Shown: in pieces, positions 37,432-50,400 of the stretch
Layout: every line of letters begins with the position of its first letter
Position numbering within the stretch: the first letter of the stretch is position 1
Origin: Schistosoma mansoni
Lineage: Eukaryota; Platyhelminthes; Trematoda; Strigeidida; Schistosomatidae
Reading direction: 5' to 3'
Length of the DNA: 64,000 nucleotides
Assembly: GCF_000237925.1 (NCBI RefSeq)
Contig: NW_017386007.1
Location: forward strand, 434,001-498,000
Position numbers and translations under genes: made by a program
The notes under the pieces: generated by a model
Databases searched by the model: none
Told to the model about the DNA's origin: nothing
Seen by the model: only the letters and a program-made list of their open reading frames with translations

Positions 37432-37665
37432 GATGCGGCTCAGTGGTCTATCGGTTAAGTACTGTGGCTCGAGACTGGTAGGTCCTGGGTTCGAATCTCG
37501 CGAGTGCGGGATCGTGGATGCACACTGCCACTGAGGAGTCCCATAATAAGACGAAACGGTCTTAAAGCAGTGCTTCTAGGTTTTCCATAGTGGTCTAGCT
37601 TCAATTGACTCATGATTTCAACTATGAAAATACTAAATTCTCCACAAAACCCCCTCTGATTTATG
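37432..37665 (+). repeat. Family A repeat, subfamily A2 (cleavage site lost)
   Basis: A tRNA-like region and B box are present, then CACTGAGGAGTCCCATAATA and GACGAAACGGTCTTAAAGCA. In this subfamily the GTC triplet next to stem I is replaced by TTAAAG, so the ribozyme lacks its cleavage site. The right inverted arm ends CTCCACAAAACCCCCTCTGAT. Confidence 0.7.
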
Positions 37666-37951
37666 TAACCATCCAACACATTGACAACTACTTATAAATT
37701 ATATTATAAGTAATAACTATTGTTAGCATTGGTTATACAGTTTAGTTTATTGAACTGAAGTTCAATAAATTGAGATTCCTAGTGTAGCGCTCTAACAGTC
37801 TGACACATGTGACAGTCTGACATACTTCTTTGGAATATGCATGTAGATAGGTAGATAGTGTTACATTTCTACTTCATGTTATTTTGTGCATTATATTCAG
37901 GTTTTCAATTTATTTCCTGAAATATTTACCTTTATACACGTTTTTATACAG

Positions 37952-38429
37952 CGGCAATTGGCAAACACTTTATTCTGGAGTTCGCTTAGTTCCAAAGCCA
38001 TAGATTTACTTTCAACATTTGGACCGAACATATTGCAACCACCACCATCATCATTACAAGAACAACGGATTAACTCGGTAAATTTTTCAAATTCTTCATC
38101 CATTCATACTACAACAACAACAACAACCGTAACCCCAACATCTATAGCTGTAACAAAAAGTGGAATAAACAATTTTCCTGTAAATCTATTAAATAATAAT
38201 AATAGTAATAATATTGACAATCAAGTTAATTGTTGCGGAACTACCGAATCTATCAAAGATCATCAACCGACTACATCAATATCAATAACAAACGATCCTT
38301 CTACTTTATTATTAAATAGTGATTTATTAAGAAATCAATTACTTTTACTTCATTCTAATAATTCTAACATGTCACATCATGTACAAGGTCTTATTAATTT
38401 TATAAATAAATCACCAACACCATTTCATG
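37952..38429 (+). CDS. DNPEP: Junction exon: low-complexity psq-like segment running into the DNPEP N-terminus
   Basis: The exon starts after a TTTTTATACAG acceptor in phase 0, the phase in which the psq exons end, and is open for all 478 bases. The first 139 codons (RQLANTLFWSSLSSKAIDLL, then Pro, Ser, Thr and Asn runs) resemble the psq exons in composition. From the Met at 38369 it reads [20 protein letters not shown], which matches the M18 aminopeptidase N-terminus (LxxFVNRSPSPFHV in the animal enzyme). It ends in phase 1 at GTAAGT. The exon at 52879 supplies the two bases that make the Val of FHV. The first part may be the C-terminal half of the psq protein, the 5' end of a longer DNPEP, or both in one fusion. 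Confidence 0.75.
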
Positions 38430-41400
38430 GTAAGTAAAACAGTATGTTATATCTTGTTTACATATGATAGTTTGATCTTATCTAGTATCTTTTTTTTAAT
38501 GAAAATTATCAATGTATATGTTGCTGCTACCTTGACGTGGTGGTCGGGCTTGCCTATTGTGATGAACCAATCGAGCTATACTGGCTGGAACAATCGTTCC
38601 TCAAGGTCCTACCATGCCAGACAGGTCGGTTGAAGAGCGGTAAGACTAAAAGCAGCAATCCCAAGGTCCGAAGGCGAAGTCGTACTGCCGACCATACAGA
38701 GTTGCGACGGTAGTAAGGTGTTTCCTTCAGACAACAGGCATGACAGAGATGCTGCCTTCCCACAAGGAGGGGTGGGGTTAGAAAAGGTCGACCCTAAAAA
38801 TGAACACTTTACTATATCCCACGGATTTCCGTCTCCGGCGGTAAGGTCCTTTGAAGAACGGAGCTAACACGTCAAAAATCCCCCACAAAAAGGCCGTGCG
38901 TGACCGGCCTCAAGCAGTTGTCCTTTGGGCATTGCGGTCACGCTCCCAGGTCGTTATGATCAACACTAATCCAACTTCTTTTTCAGGTCCCTCAAGAAAT
39001 ACCCTTCCACGGTGTGCGCAGCCGCGAAGTGATATTAGCCCTCATACCAGTAACTGCACACGAGACCAAGTTGGTCACATTCAAATCCTTCCTACACCTA
39101 ATAACTCTCTTATCTCCACGAATGTATATGTACAGAAAAGATTCATTTGTATGTTTTCTACATTTCTGTTTATATAATCCCTCCTAATACTAAAAGCTCC
39201 CATGTGATGTTTAGGATTGGAACTGATCCAATTAGTTTCGGCATATGTACTACATCCTGTATGGCTTGTCTCGATATTGCCAGTAAGTCACAAACACTTT
39301 AAACAGAGATAAATAGTAGGTAGCATTGGAATCCTAGACGTATGTTTTGTTCTGTTTGGGACTCGTCAGTTGAATTCATCTGTACATTAATGATAATTTC
39401 TCTATTTTACTGCATCAATTGAGTTGAGCTGTGTTGTTGACTTAAATCTTATTAGTAATGTTACTTACTTTACTTACGCCTGTTACCCCTCGTTGAGGAG
39501 TATAGGCCGCACATCAGCATTCTCCATTCAACTCTGTCCTAGATAATCCTTTCCAGTTCTTTCCTGTTGTTATTCATCCTTTTCATATCTGCTTCTATTT
39601 CCCGACGTAATATGTTCTTTGGCTTTCCTCTTCTCTGCTTCCCTTCCGGATTCTAAGTTAGGGCTTGCCTCATTATTAATGTTAGTATGAATGAATTAGT
39701 TTAAACAAAATAATATTGTAATACACTGAATACATTTAGAATAGATCAGATGGGGTTTTGTGGAGAATTTAGTATTTTCATAGTTGAAATCATGAGTCAA
39801 TTGAAGCTAGACCACCATGGAAAACCTGAAAACACCGCTTTAAGGCCGTTTCGTCCCATTATGGGACTCCTCAGTGGCAGTGAGCATCCACAATCCCGCA
39901 CTTGCGAGATTCGAACCCAGGACCTACCAGTCTCGAGCCAGAGTACTTAACCGATAGACCACTGAGCCGGCCGGTATCCAACGGTGTTAATGTCTAACTT
40001 CAACCAATCCACGATTTTTGAGCAACCGTTCACCAATTGTCTTCAGTGAGTTGATATCTCTACAACAGACTTGATTGAACTTCACTGGTCTCTGCTTCTC
40101 ACTAGAACTCCAGGAAATATCTTTTGAAGTTAGTCACTAGTAAGCATATGATTATAGATCAGAAGGGGTTTTGTGGAGAATTTAATATATTTACATAGTT
40201 GAAATCATCCAATGCTTCCAGATTTTCCATGGTGGCCTTATTTATTTATTATTTATTTAATCACATATATATCGGTACAAAGGGCATCGGATACATATGC
40301 GCCACACAAAATAATGAGGATGGGAGGAGAAGGAAGAAGACGTGTATATATAAAATAAGGAAAAAAAGAGAAGAGTAATGATGGGGGGAACTGAGATGTG
40401 TACAACCAGAAGAGCTCTCTCAGTTAAGAAAGTTATAGCCACTCTTTATGAAGAAAGTAAAAGAAGGTTACAGCAGGTTCGCCACTGGCTTCTATTCTGA
40501 GCCATATCTGATTACGTCTCTAGCCACTGTGTTGCACCATCTCTCAGACCCCAGCCAGGGAGTCGTGAAGGACCAATAGAAGCTAGCCCTTTGTAGCTTT
40601 CTTTCATACCACGACACCATGTCATACACTGACCTCCTCTCCGCTTTTTCCAACCAGTCCCAGAGTCGGTAAATAATGCACGACGTGGAAGTCTGTGGGA
40701 CGACATTCGTAAAACATGTCCAAGCCACCGAAGTCGGTGTTTCAAGATGGTGACACCAATCGAATTATTCCATAGTGGTCTAGCTTCAACTATGAAAATA
40801 CATTTGCAATAATATACACTATAAAATGGTACAGAATTAATAACTGTATTTACCTTTTTTTCTCTCTCTATCTAGTTATAACTGCATTATAATGTAGCAA
40901 TGTAACTATTCAATTACAAATAATTACATTGATTTATTTAGTATATATTATAATATGTAACTGATTGATCAAACTCATTCTTTTCTTCTCTCTCTCTTTC
41001 TCTTTCTCTCTTTCTTATCTTAAATAATGATATCTAGAATTTAGTACAACTTAATAATAATAATAATAATCATTTTGGAATGATTTGTATCCATGATGAT
41101 TGTCCATTAAATCAGTAATTTTGTTAATAATTCACAAATTTCGGTAATGTTTCTTTACTCTCTTTCTCTCTCTCTCACTCTCTCTCTCTATTCTTTTTCT
41201 ATTTAACGTTCTTATATGTTTAAGTGTACATTTATTTCTCAACTTTCGATATTTTATATATATATATATATATACTGAACTAATCTACTACTACTATTAC
41301 TACTTAATTCTTGGTCAACTTAATGTATGGTATATTTTATCTGGTTACTATTACTATGATTACTATTACTATTATTGCCATTACTATTACCATTACTATT

Positions 41401-44400
41401 ATTATTATTATTATTACTATTGACTAAGGTTCTGTCGAAAATCATACTGAACTAATATACTACTCAATTCTTGGTCAACTTAATGTATGGTCTATTTTAT
41501 CTGGTTACTATTATTATTATTATTACTACTATTATTATTATTACCATTATTATTATTATTGACTAAGGTTCCGTAAAAAATCATACTGTTTACTGTTTAC
41601 GGTTTATTGTTTTGACTATATTGACGACTATATTGTGATTATTTTTTATCTATCTATATATACATATACTACACTGAACCATATTCTCTCATACTGTTCT
41701 ACACACAGAATATATACATTATTATTATTATTATTGAATGACTATAAATTATGTAATGAAAGAATAGAGGACAATTGTGAAATGATCATTTTGATATGTT
41801 TCTTCTTTTTTTTTTAAAAAAAACTATCTATCATTTTTTTCTTTTTTTCTCTTTTTTTCTTCTTCTATACTTTCATTTCAACATGATGTTTCTTTTTTTG
41901 TGTTTGTTGTTGCTGTTGTTGTTGCAGAGTAACTTGATGTTTTTACAAACACACATACAACCATCATTATTTATTATTTTCTTTTTATTATAACAACAGG
42001 TTCAAACTTGTTCATATATGAAATAAAACATTGTAAGCTGTAATTATGTTTTATATATCGTTCGTTTTCTTTCTTTTTCTTTTATATATTGACAGTAATC
42101 ATGATAGACAATAAATAACATTGGTTTCATTATTTGAACTATTATTAAATTGAATCAGTTTAATGTTTTAGAAATGATCGAACTAGTTGCATATTCACAG
42201 TTTACTTTTGGAAAAAAAAAGAGCTACTTGGTAACATGTATAGAGTACTCTCAGTAGTTCTAGTAGTAGTAGTAGTATTGTAGTGAACGAGAATACGGGT
42301 GAGGACAATCGAATGTATTTAAGCACAAATTACAGATTATCTCACTAAATTCTGATAATCATACAGTAAACATTCATCTAGTATTGTTTCTTTGAATCTT
42401 CCCATCGATATGTTAGGACTGTAACTGGTCAGTCTTTAATTGGCATATGTGCATACTGTGCGTATTGCCTCGATATAGCGTTAATTCACAAGCATGGTAA
42501 GCAAAGATGGACTCAGTGGCCGAGTAGATAACGCGATGGCGTTTGAAGCGAAAGGTATTGGGTTCGAGTCCAAGAGTGAACATGAACTCTGAGATGCAGG
42601 TACATCCAGCTGACAAGTTCCAAATAGGGCGAAACGCGCGTCCTGGATTCCTTTGCTAGCTACTATCCATCTTTGCTTACCATACAGTTAACAGTTAATT
42701 TGCAAAATAACAATTAGTTGTCTCAATCTTCATTGTTCCTTCTGTAAATATCAGTTCATCTGTAATTCCATGGTTCATGCATTTTCCTACCGATTGCGCT
42801 TCATTTCAGTTCTTTCTTTATCGGTCTTCTGCCAAAATACATTCTATGTCTGACCATCACCATATACAACTTATATGGATATAAGTAGATCACACTACAG
42901 TATTAGTAGTATTGTAACGCATAAGAACTCAGGGTATGGAAGACTAATTTATTGTCTTATACAAAATTACACAGTCCCCTCGTAAAATATGAAAATCATA
43001 CATTAAATACATTATTTGTACATCTTTGTTCAGTTGTCTTCTACATACTTATGATTCTTCCAATTCTGTTGTTATTCCAATTATTCTCTGTTTCCCTTCT
43101 TGTTCTGTTTAATTAAATCTTCTGGTGGCAGGTATTTTACTTTTGATTACTGTGAAATACTACTTATATTTGTCAGGATATATTGCGTACACTATATTAT
43201 TAGTAGTAATAGTAATGTCGTGAACATGAACATAGGTGGGGACAAATGAATGTATTTTGATACAAAATTACAGATTTCTTTGGTAAAATGTGAAAACCAT
43301 ACGTTCTATACTTTCTTTGCAAATCTTTCATCAATTGTTTTAAACTTCATCATTTCTACATTGTCATGACAATTAATCTCTGTTTCCGTCTACTTCGATT
43401 CAATCTTTCCAACCTTCTGCTGCTAAGCATTACACTTCTAACTGGTGTTATATACTACTTATATCGACATAAGTAGCACACATCACAGTAGTATTAGGTT
43501 TATTTACTTTTATTGACATTTCTGCTTCAATTGTTTCAATTATTTTCATTGAATATGATTTCTATGATAATGTAAATTATCTTATGTAAACGTTTTATCA
43601 GTTTTTTTTTGTCTAAAGTATTTCTTATCTAACAATGATATTCTCCTACCTTGTGTAAGTTGTAAGATTACAACATCCGTGTTTGTGTTTCATTAAAAGT
43701 GTTCTTCAATTTCGATGGTCTAAAAAAGATGAAGTTTGATGTTATTAAAGAATTCTAGCAGTGATTAGAGAATGATTTTAACGATTAAAAAATATTTAAG
43801 TTCACCATTTAAAACTAAGTATAATTATGATGTTTACATCTCTTAGGAAAAAGAGGTTCCACATAAATATATATACTAATCATTGAATACAACCGTTGTA
43901 ATATAATACACTATCTTAGAGGTCAAACATTTAAAATTATCTTTATAAAAATCTGAACAAACCAGGTGTGTCTTCGAAGCATTGCTCGTATATCCTGAGA
44001 CCACCGACTAAGTAATGCAGTCGTTAGGAAACGGGTACTAGGTAAGGATGGCAAATCGATTGATGAAGTAGTGAAACCTCATCAGTTGAGATGGCTGGGA
44101 CGCGTGTTACGTATGCCCAATCACTGACTGCCCCGATGTGCAATGTTTTTATAGTGTAGTAGTAGGTTGAAAGAAAGCTAGGGGCGGCCAGACCAAAACA
44201 TGGCACAAATCTATGAAGTGACTGGCAAGTGGACTGAGCCATGTTGGTAGGTGTAGACTACCTGGTTGGAATCCGTGAGATGATAGCAATCGATGGTTAG
44301 AGACCTTGAATGACATGGCTCAAAATCGTTTGGAATGGCGAAGGTGCATTCACTCTTTGTGTTCTCCCAAATTCTAATCTTCTGAATTCTTCATATCCCT

Positions 44401-47400
44401 TTCTTTTTCCTATTTCTAAATTTATTTCACTAGATTATACTCCTTGCATAACATCTTTAAACCCTAATTTTTCGGATTACTGCTTATACTCTTACTACTT
44501 CTACCACTATGGGATTTGAATCGACAACTTCATCTATGTGTTAACGTTATATGTCAACTTGAACTGATGTACGCACGTACAAAGCTATACGTTATGACTG
44601 ATTGACTGACTGACTGAGTTCAATGGATGTTCCAACAAGAGGCTTTTTTTTCTTCACTTTAACAATAGTTTATTTAATTTCATCTAGTGTATTCATTGTT
44701 TATTAGAGTTCTTCAAATAATATCAACTATTTAAGATCAGAAGGGGTTTTTTCGTGGATATTTCAGTATTTTCATAATTGAAACCATGAGTCAATTAAAG
44801 CTAGACCACCATGGAAAACCTGGAAGTACTGCTTTAAGTCCGTTTCGTCCTATTATGGGACTCCTCAATGGCAGTGCGCATCTACGATCCCGCACTCGCG
44901 AGCGAGATTTGAACCCAGGACTTACCAGCTATTTAAGACTTTATATCATCTAGATTAGTAGAAAGAATTTTTATATTTCCAACTAGTTTTTTAACGCTTC
45001 CAACTCATTATGTATTCCATGTTTATCAATTTGAAATATCATGTATGACATGTAGTTTACGTATACATTTGCTTTTATTTACATTTTTTTCTTATTTTTT
45101 TTCTTTGTTGCTGTTTGAAGTAGTAGTATATTACCAAAAAAAAAAAAAAAAATAACTTTAGGGTGTTCCATCATCAGTGTTGTTTTTCTTTCTATACTAA
45201 TAGTGAATAGAAAACATTTAACTTCATTACCTTAATAATTATTACATTTCACTATTCACAATGGATATTCAAGATTTTAAGACGAATTCTTCACTTTTCA
45301 TAGTTAACCATTGATACCTTTCATTTTGATTTGTCTTTTACTAAACTAATCTGACATAATTAATGTATTGAAAGATGGATAGATAACATTGGCGGCCTGT
45401 TTAAACATCTGGGCTACCTGTTCCTGTCATCTAGATATTTCAACAAGTTATCTGATTTCGTTTGTTTTAATACATCATTATGCCTATTAATCGCACAACC
45501 TATTCAGGTGCGTTTCTGAAAAGTGTAAGACCTTTCGCTGTAAAGGTTACAGAAGGCTTAATCAGAGATATCGTGGTTGCTGGCAATATGCAACGACAAG
45601 AATGTACATTATCTAGATGTCGATTGACTGGGCTGCTAAGTTCTAACTGGCGATCACTCAATATTTATCGTCAGGAAGGACGAAGAAGTAAGAAACCGAA
45701 ACTTGTTGAAGTACTTTGTGCTGAGAATTCTATATTGTACCATAAATATAATATTGAATAAAGCTAATAATAATAATAATAATAATAATAATAGGTAGAT
45801 AGATAGATAGATGGATAGATAGATAGATGGATAGGTAGATAGATGGATTGATAGAGAGATAGATAAATGTACCGTTTGTTTATTTATGTAAGTATATATG
45901 TATAAAAACAGTTTTACTTGCCAAATAAAAAGAATACAAAACAAATTTTTTAACACTTTGATGTTCTATATGGGTATGTTCTATATGGGTATGTTAATGT
46001 TTGTCTAAAGTAATCATAATAATAGTAGTATGTATATTCTCATGTATAGTTTATGATTGTCTAGTCCATAGAGTATTGATTCTTATGTTTATTTTCTTTT
46101 GTTTTGTTTTTTGAACAACTGATCAGTGTAGTTCTTATGTAAAAGATAAAATGATATGGTATATTCAATCATTTGTGGTTTTTTGTTTTTGTTTTTCTTC
46201 TTGGAAAACAATTCACTTCATCAATAATAATAATAATAATAATAATCTGTATATAGATGTGAAGTGAAATTTAAGATCTATGATCAAAATATAAATATTG
46301 GATGAGATAAAGTGAGAGAGAGAGATATGATACTGCAATTACAATTCGATCGAGTGAAAGATTAAATGGTGTGAAAAATTAATAAGACGTAATCCCATCC
46401 GACTGGTCACAATCACTGATTGTCCCAATATATAAAAAGGGGTCAAAATCATCCTGTGATAACCATAGAGGGATTAGTCTGACTAACATAGCATCTAAAA
46501 TACTAGCCTCAATAATTATCGTGAGCCTAACTAAGACTCGCGAACTGCAAACACGAGAAAGTCAGGCTGGCTTCAGACCTGGTCGTGGCTGTATCGACCA
46601 CATATTCACCATTCGTCAAGTTTTAGAGCACAGACATGCTTATCGGCGTCCGACAATGATAGTTTTTCTTGACTTAAAAGCAGCATTTGACTCTGTAGAC
46701 CGAGAGGTTCTGTGGCAGTGTCTGTCATTGAAAGGTGTACCTGAGAAGTATATAAACCTTGTGAAGGCTCTTTACTCGAACACTACCAGTCGAGTGAGAG
46801 CTTATGGCGAACTGTCATATGATTTTACAACCTCAAGTGGTGTCCGTCAAGGCTGTCCACTATCCCCATTTTTGTTTAACTTCATTATAGACCTGTTGCT
46901 GGAAATAACACTCTCGTCGACTGAATTTTCAGGAATTGATCTTCTACCAGGAGGTTCACTTATCGACTTAGAATACGCAGATGACATAGTCCTGTTTGGT
47001 GAAGACACTGGCAAAATGCAGAGTCTTCTGTTAGAGCTGAGTAATAATGCCAGGATGTTTGGGATGCGTTTCTCCCCATCTTAATGTAAATTGTTACTCC
47101 AGGACTGGCCTGCGTCAACACCTGAACTAAGGATAGGGAGTGAATTAGTCGAACGCGTGGACAACTTCACTTATCTTGGAAGTCTGATCAGCCCTAATGG
47201 GTTGGTGTCTGACGAAATCTCAGCACGGATTCAAAAATCTCGTTTGGCTTTTGCCAACTTACGTCACCTATGGCGAAGACGAGATATCCGTCTATCAATT
47301 AAGGGACGAGTATACTGAGCAGCAGTTCGTTCTGTTCTACTTTACAACTGCGAAACATGGCCATTAAGAGTAGAAGATACTCGTAGGTTACTAGTATTTG

Positions 47401-50400
47401 ACCACAGACGCCTTAGAAATATTGCTCGCATCTGCTGGGATAACCGGGTAAGTAATAGTGAGGTTAGACGCAGGGTATTAGGGAATGATGGTAAATCAGT
47501 TGATGAGGTAATGAATCTTCATCGACTGAGATGGTTGGGCCATGTGTTACGTATGCCTGAACACCGATTACTACGACGCGCAATGTTGACCAGTGTAGGG
47601 GATGGTTGGAAGAGAGTTAGGGGCGGCCAAACCAAAACGTGACATCAGTGTTTGAAGTCACTAACTTCTAATCGGAGCCATGTTGGCAGATGCAGACTAC
47701 CTGGTTGGGGTCCGCGTGACTATCGTAACCAATGGTTGGAGACTCTAGGTGACATGGCTCAGAATCGATCACAATGGCGTAGGTGTATACACTCTTTGTC
47801 TTCCCTTAAACCTTGAGATTAAAATTGCTTCATAAATTTCTTCCTTCCTGTACTATAATCTTATATACAACCTATCTTTTATATAATACCACCGTTAAAT
47901 TAACTACTTCTATGAATCCGGTGTTCATTTTGTTGTGCTAACGAGGTATGGCAACTTGGACCGATGCATATATGTGCCTGGTCCTACGTTGTAGCTGACT
48001 GACTGACTGAAATGTTACATGCTTTAAACAATGTACTTTGCCTTTAACCTGACTATTTTGTACAGATTATTAATTTGAATATATGTAATTGTAAACCTGA
48101 AGAGAGAATTTATCGAAAATAATATTCTTCATTCATAGATTAGCCTTTTTATGATGATGGTGATCTTTAAACGATTAAAATGATGATCTATTCTGATTGT
48201 TAATATTTAGAAATTGTGAAAAAGATTTTTTAAAAAAAGTAATATATTCATAGTTGAAAGCGTGAGTCAATTGAAGCTAGACCACCAGAGAAAACCTGAC
48301 ACCACTAGACGGCCAACTCGTCCTATTGTGGGACTCCTCATCAGTACGAATCCACGATCCTGCCACGCGAGATTCGAACTCAGGATCTATCAGTCTCGCG
48401 CCAGAGCACTTAACCGATAGACCACTGATCTGGCCGGCATCCAACGGTGTTAATGTCTAACTCCAACCAATCCACGAAGTTGAGCAACCGTTCACCAATT
48501 GTCTTCAGTGCTTCCAGCTTTTTCCCTGGTGGTCTAGCTTCAATTGAATCACACTTTCAAGTATGAAAATACTAAATCTCCACAAAAATTCCTTCTGATA
48601 AAAGTAGTATATGTTTGTATATAAAAGAAATAAATGTTTAATACTGATTCTATAAGTATGTTTTATACATAGATTAGATTTTAACTGTTCATACTTTTGG
48701 CATCTATTTAAATGGTTATTTGTTATTCTTTATAATTTCAAATATCCATATTGTTATATCGTGTGCATGTGTGCCCTATTTATTAATATGTGATGTGATA
48801 ATCCCCGCCAATTAAAGTGAAGTGAATTATCGATCAGAGCAATGATACATGAAAGTCGTATAAGCAGTCTTTTGAGTACTTATTAGTCCTGCCTTCTGCG
48901 TAGTTCAGCCAGTTAAAGTTCAGAACACCAATAACAGCCTCTGCGGTATGAATCATTGTATTTCAAACATACTGAGTTTATATTCCAAACAAACAGACCA
49001 CATCGTACCATAAAATAGAAAATAACATGTGTAAAAGATTTGGCAGTAATCAATAGACTGGGAATAACTCAAGAATGATAAATCGTAGTATTAGTAGCCT
49101 ATAGGTCAAAATAAAGCTTATAGTAAGAGGGATACGAATATGAATAGTTTAGTTACTTAACAATTATACAATAGGAAATATACAAATCATATTGGTCCGC
49201 GAATTTATTATTATTATTTATTTGAACACATAAATATTGGTACAAAGAGGCACCAGATACATATGCGCCACACAAATCAAATGAGATTTGTGTGAGGACT
49301 GTGATACTGCCCGGGTGCCCAGATTGAAGCAAGTGGTTTTCTTAGGGGACCGCACCCCGAGCCTTTGACTTAAAGATCTGATCCACAAGGCAGTGCAGCG
49401 ACGTAAGGAGATGCAATCCCGTGGTAGCCACTAATCAACGATAGATTCATACGCCATTTTTTCCCTCAGGATACTGGAGCCCATGTACACCATTGGTTTG
49501 GAATCAGGGTTTTCCAACTCCCCTAGGTGAACTTTGTGTGTCCACCGACCCGGTTAAAGCGCCGGACATTCTCTTTTCGTCCTCTCAATTTCGTAAACAA
49601 CACCCGTTGTGCGAGAAGGCAGTGAGTAGGACTTGTGTGGCAGAGGCTATATATGCGTGGCCATGTGAGAGCATTTGGAGAGGGAGAGTGGACTCTCCCC
49701 ATTCTCGGCCGTACCAGGGCATTTGGGGGATATAGTGAGACTATAATTTATGGATGATATTTGATCAACATTAAAGTGATCTTAAGAATGTTTACGTATT
49801 TACTAGAGCCAAACGAAGGTGAATAAACTTGTGGAAAGAATAAGGATTATGGTTTATAGTTGATGATTAGAGTTAAGAATTAGTTTTATGGTTTTTATCA
49901 CGAATTGACCTCAGCCATAATGGCAAAACATTATTAAACTAAATAGATAAATAAATTTTGCGCCAAAATTCATGACCTGTTATCTGAAATTTGATTGGTT
50001 GATTCATATATCATAGTTTCGCCTCCTTGATTAGTATTACTAGGTATTCATACCGATTTTGTTGGTTCTATCTTTTTGCTATTCAAATTACCATTAATTA
50101 CACTGGCTCAGTGGTCTATTGGTTAAGTGCTCTGGCGCGAGACTGGTAGGTCCTGGGTTCGAATCTCGCGACGCTGGGTCGTGGATGCGCACTGCTGACG
50201 AGTCCCATAACAGGACGAAACGGCCTTAAAGCAGTGCTTCCAGGTTTTCGATGGTGGTCTAGCTTCATTTGACTCATGATTTCAACTATATATAAAAATT
50301 ACTTGAAATCTCCACAGAAAACCCCCTTATTTCGGAATACTTAAAATATCTGGAGATGTTAAGGCACATAATAGTTGACTGGTAATCACAACAAATTATA

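Noticed and set aside
41930-42025. Terminal exon of the psq gene (TTGTTGTTGTTGCAG acceptor, quick stop, AATAAA)
   Set aside because: It would add one or two codons only, and the acceptor-like run is a GTT repeat. The DNPEP join at 52879 is far better supported.
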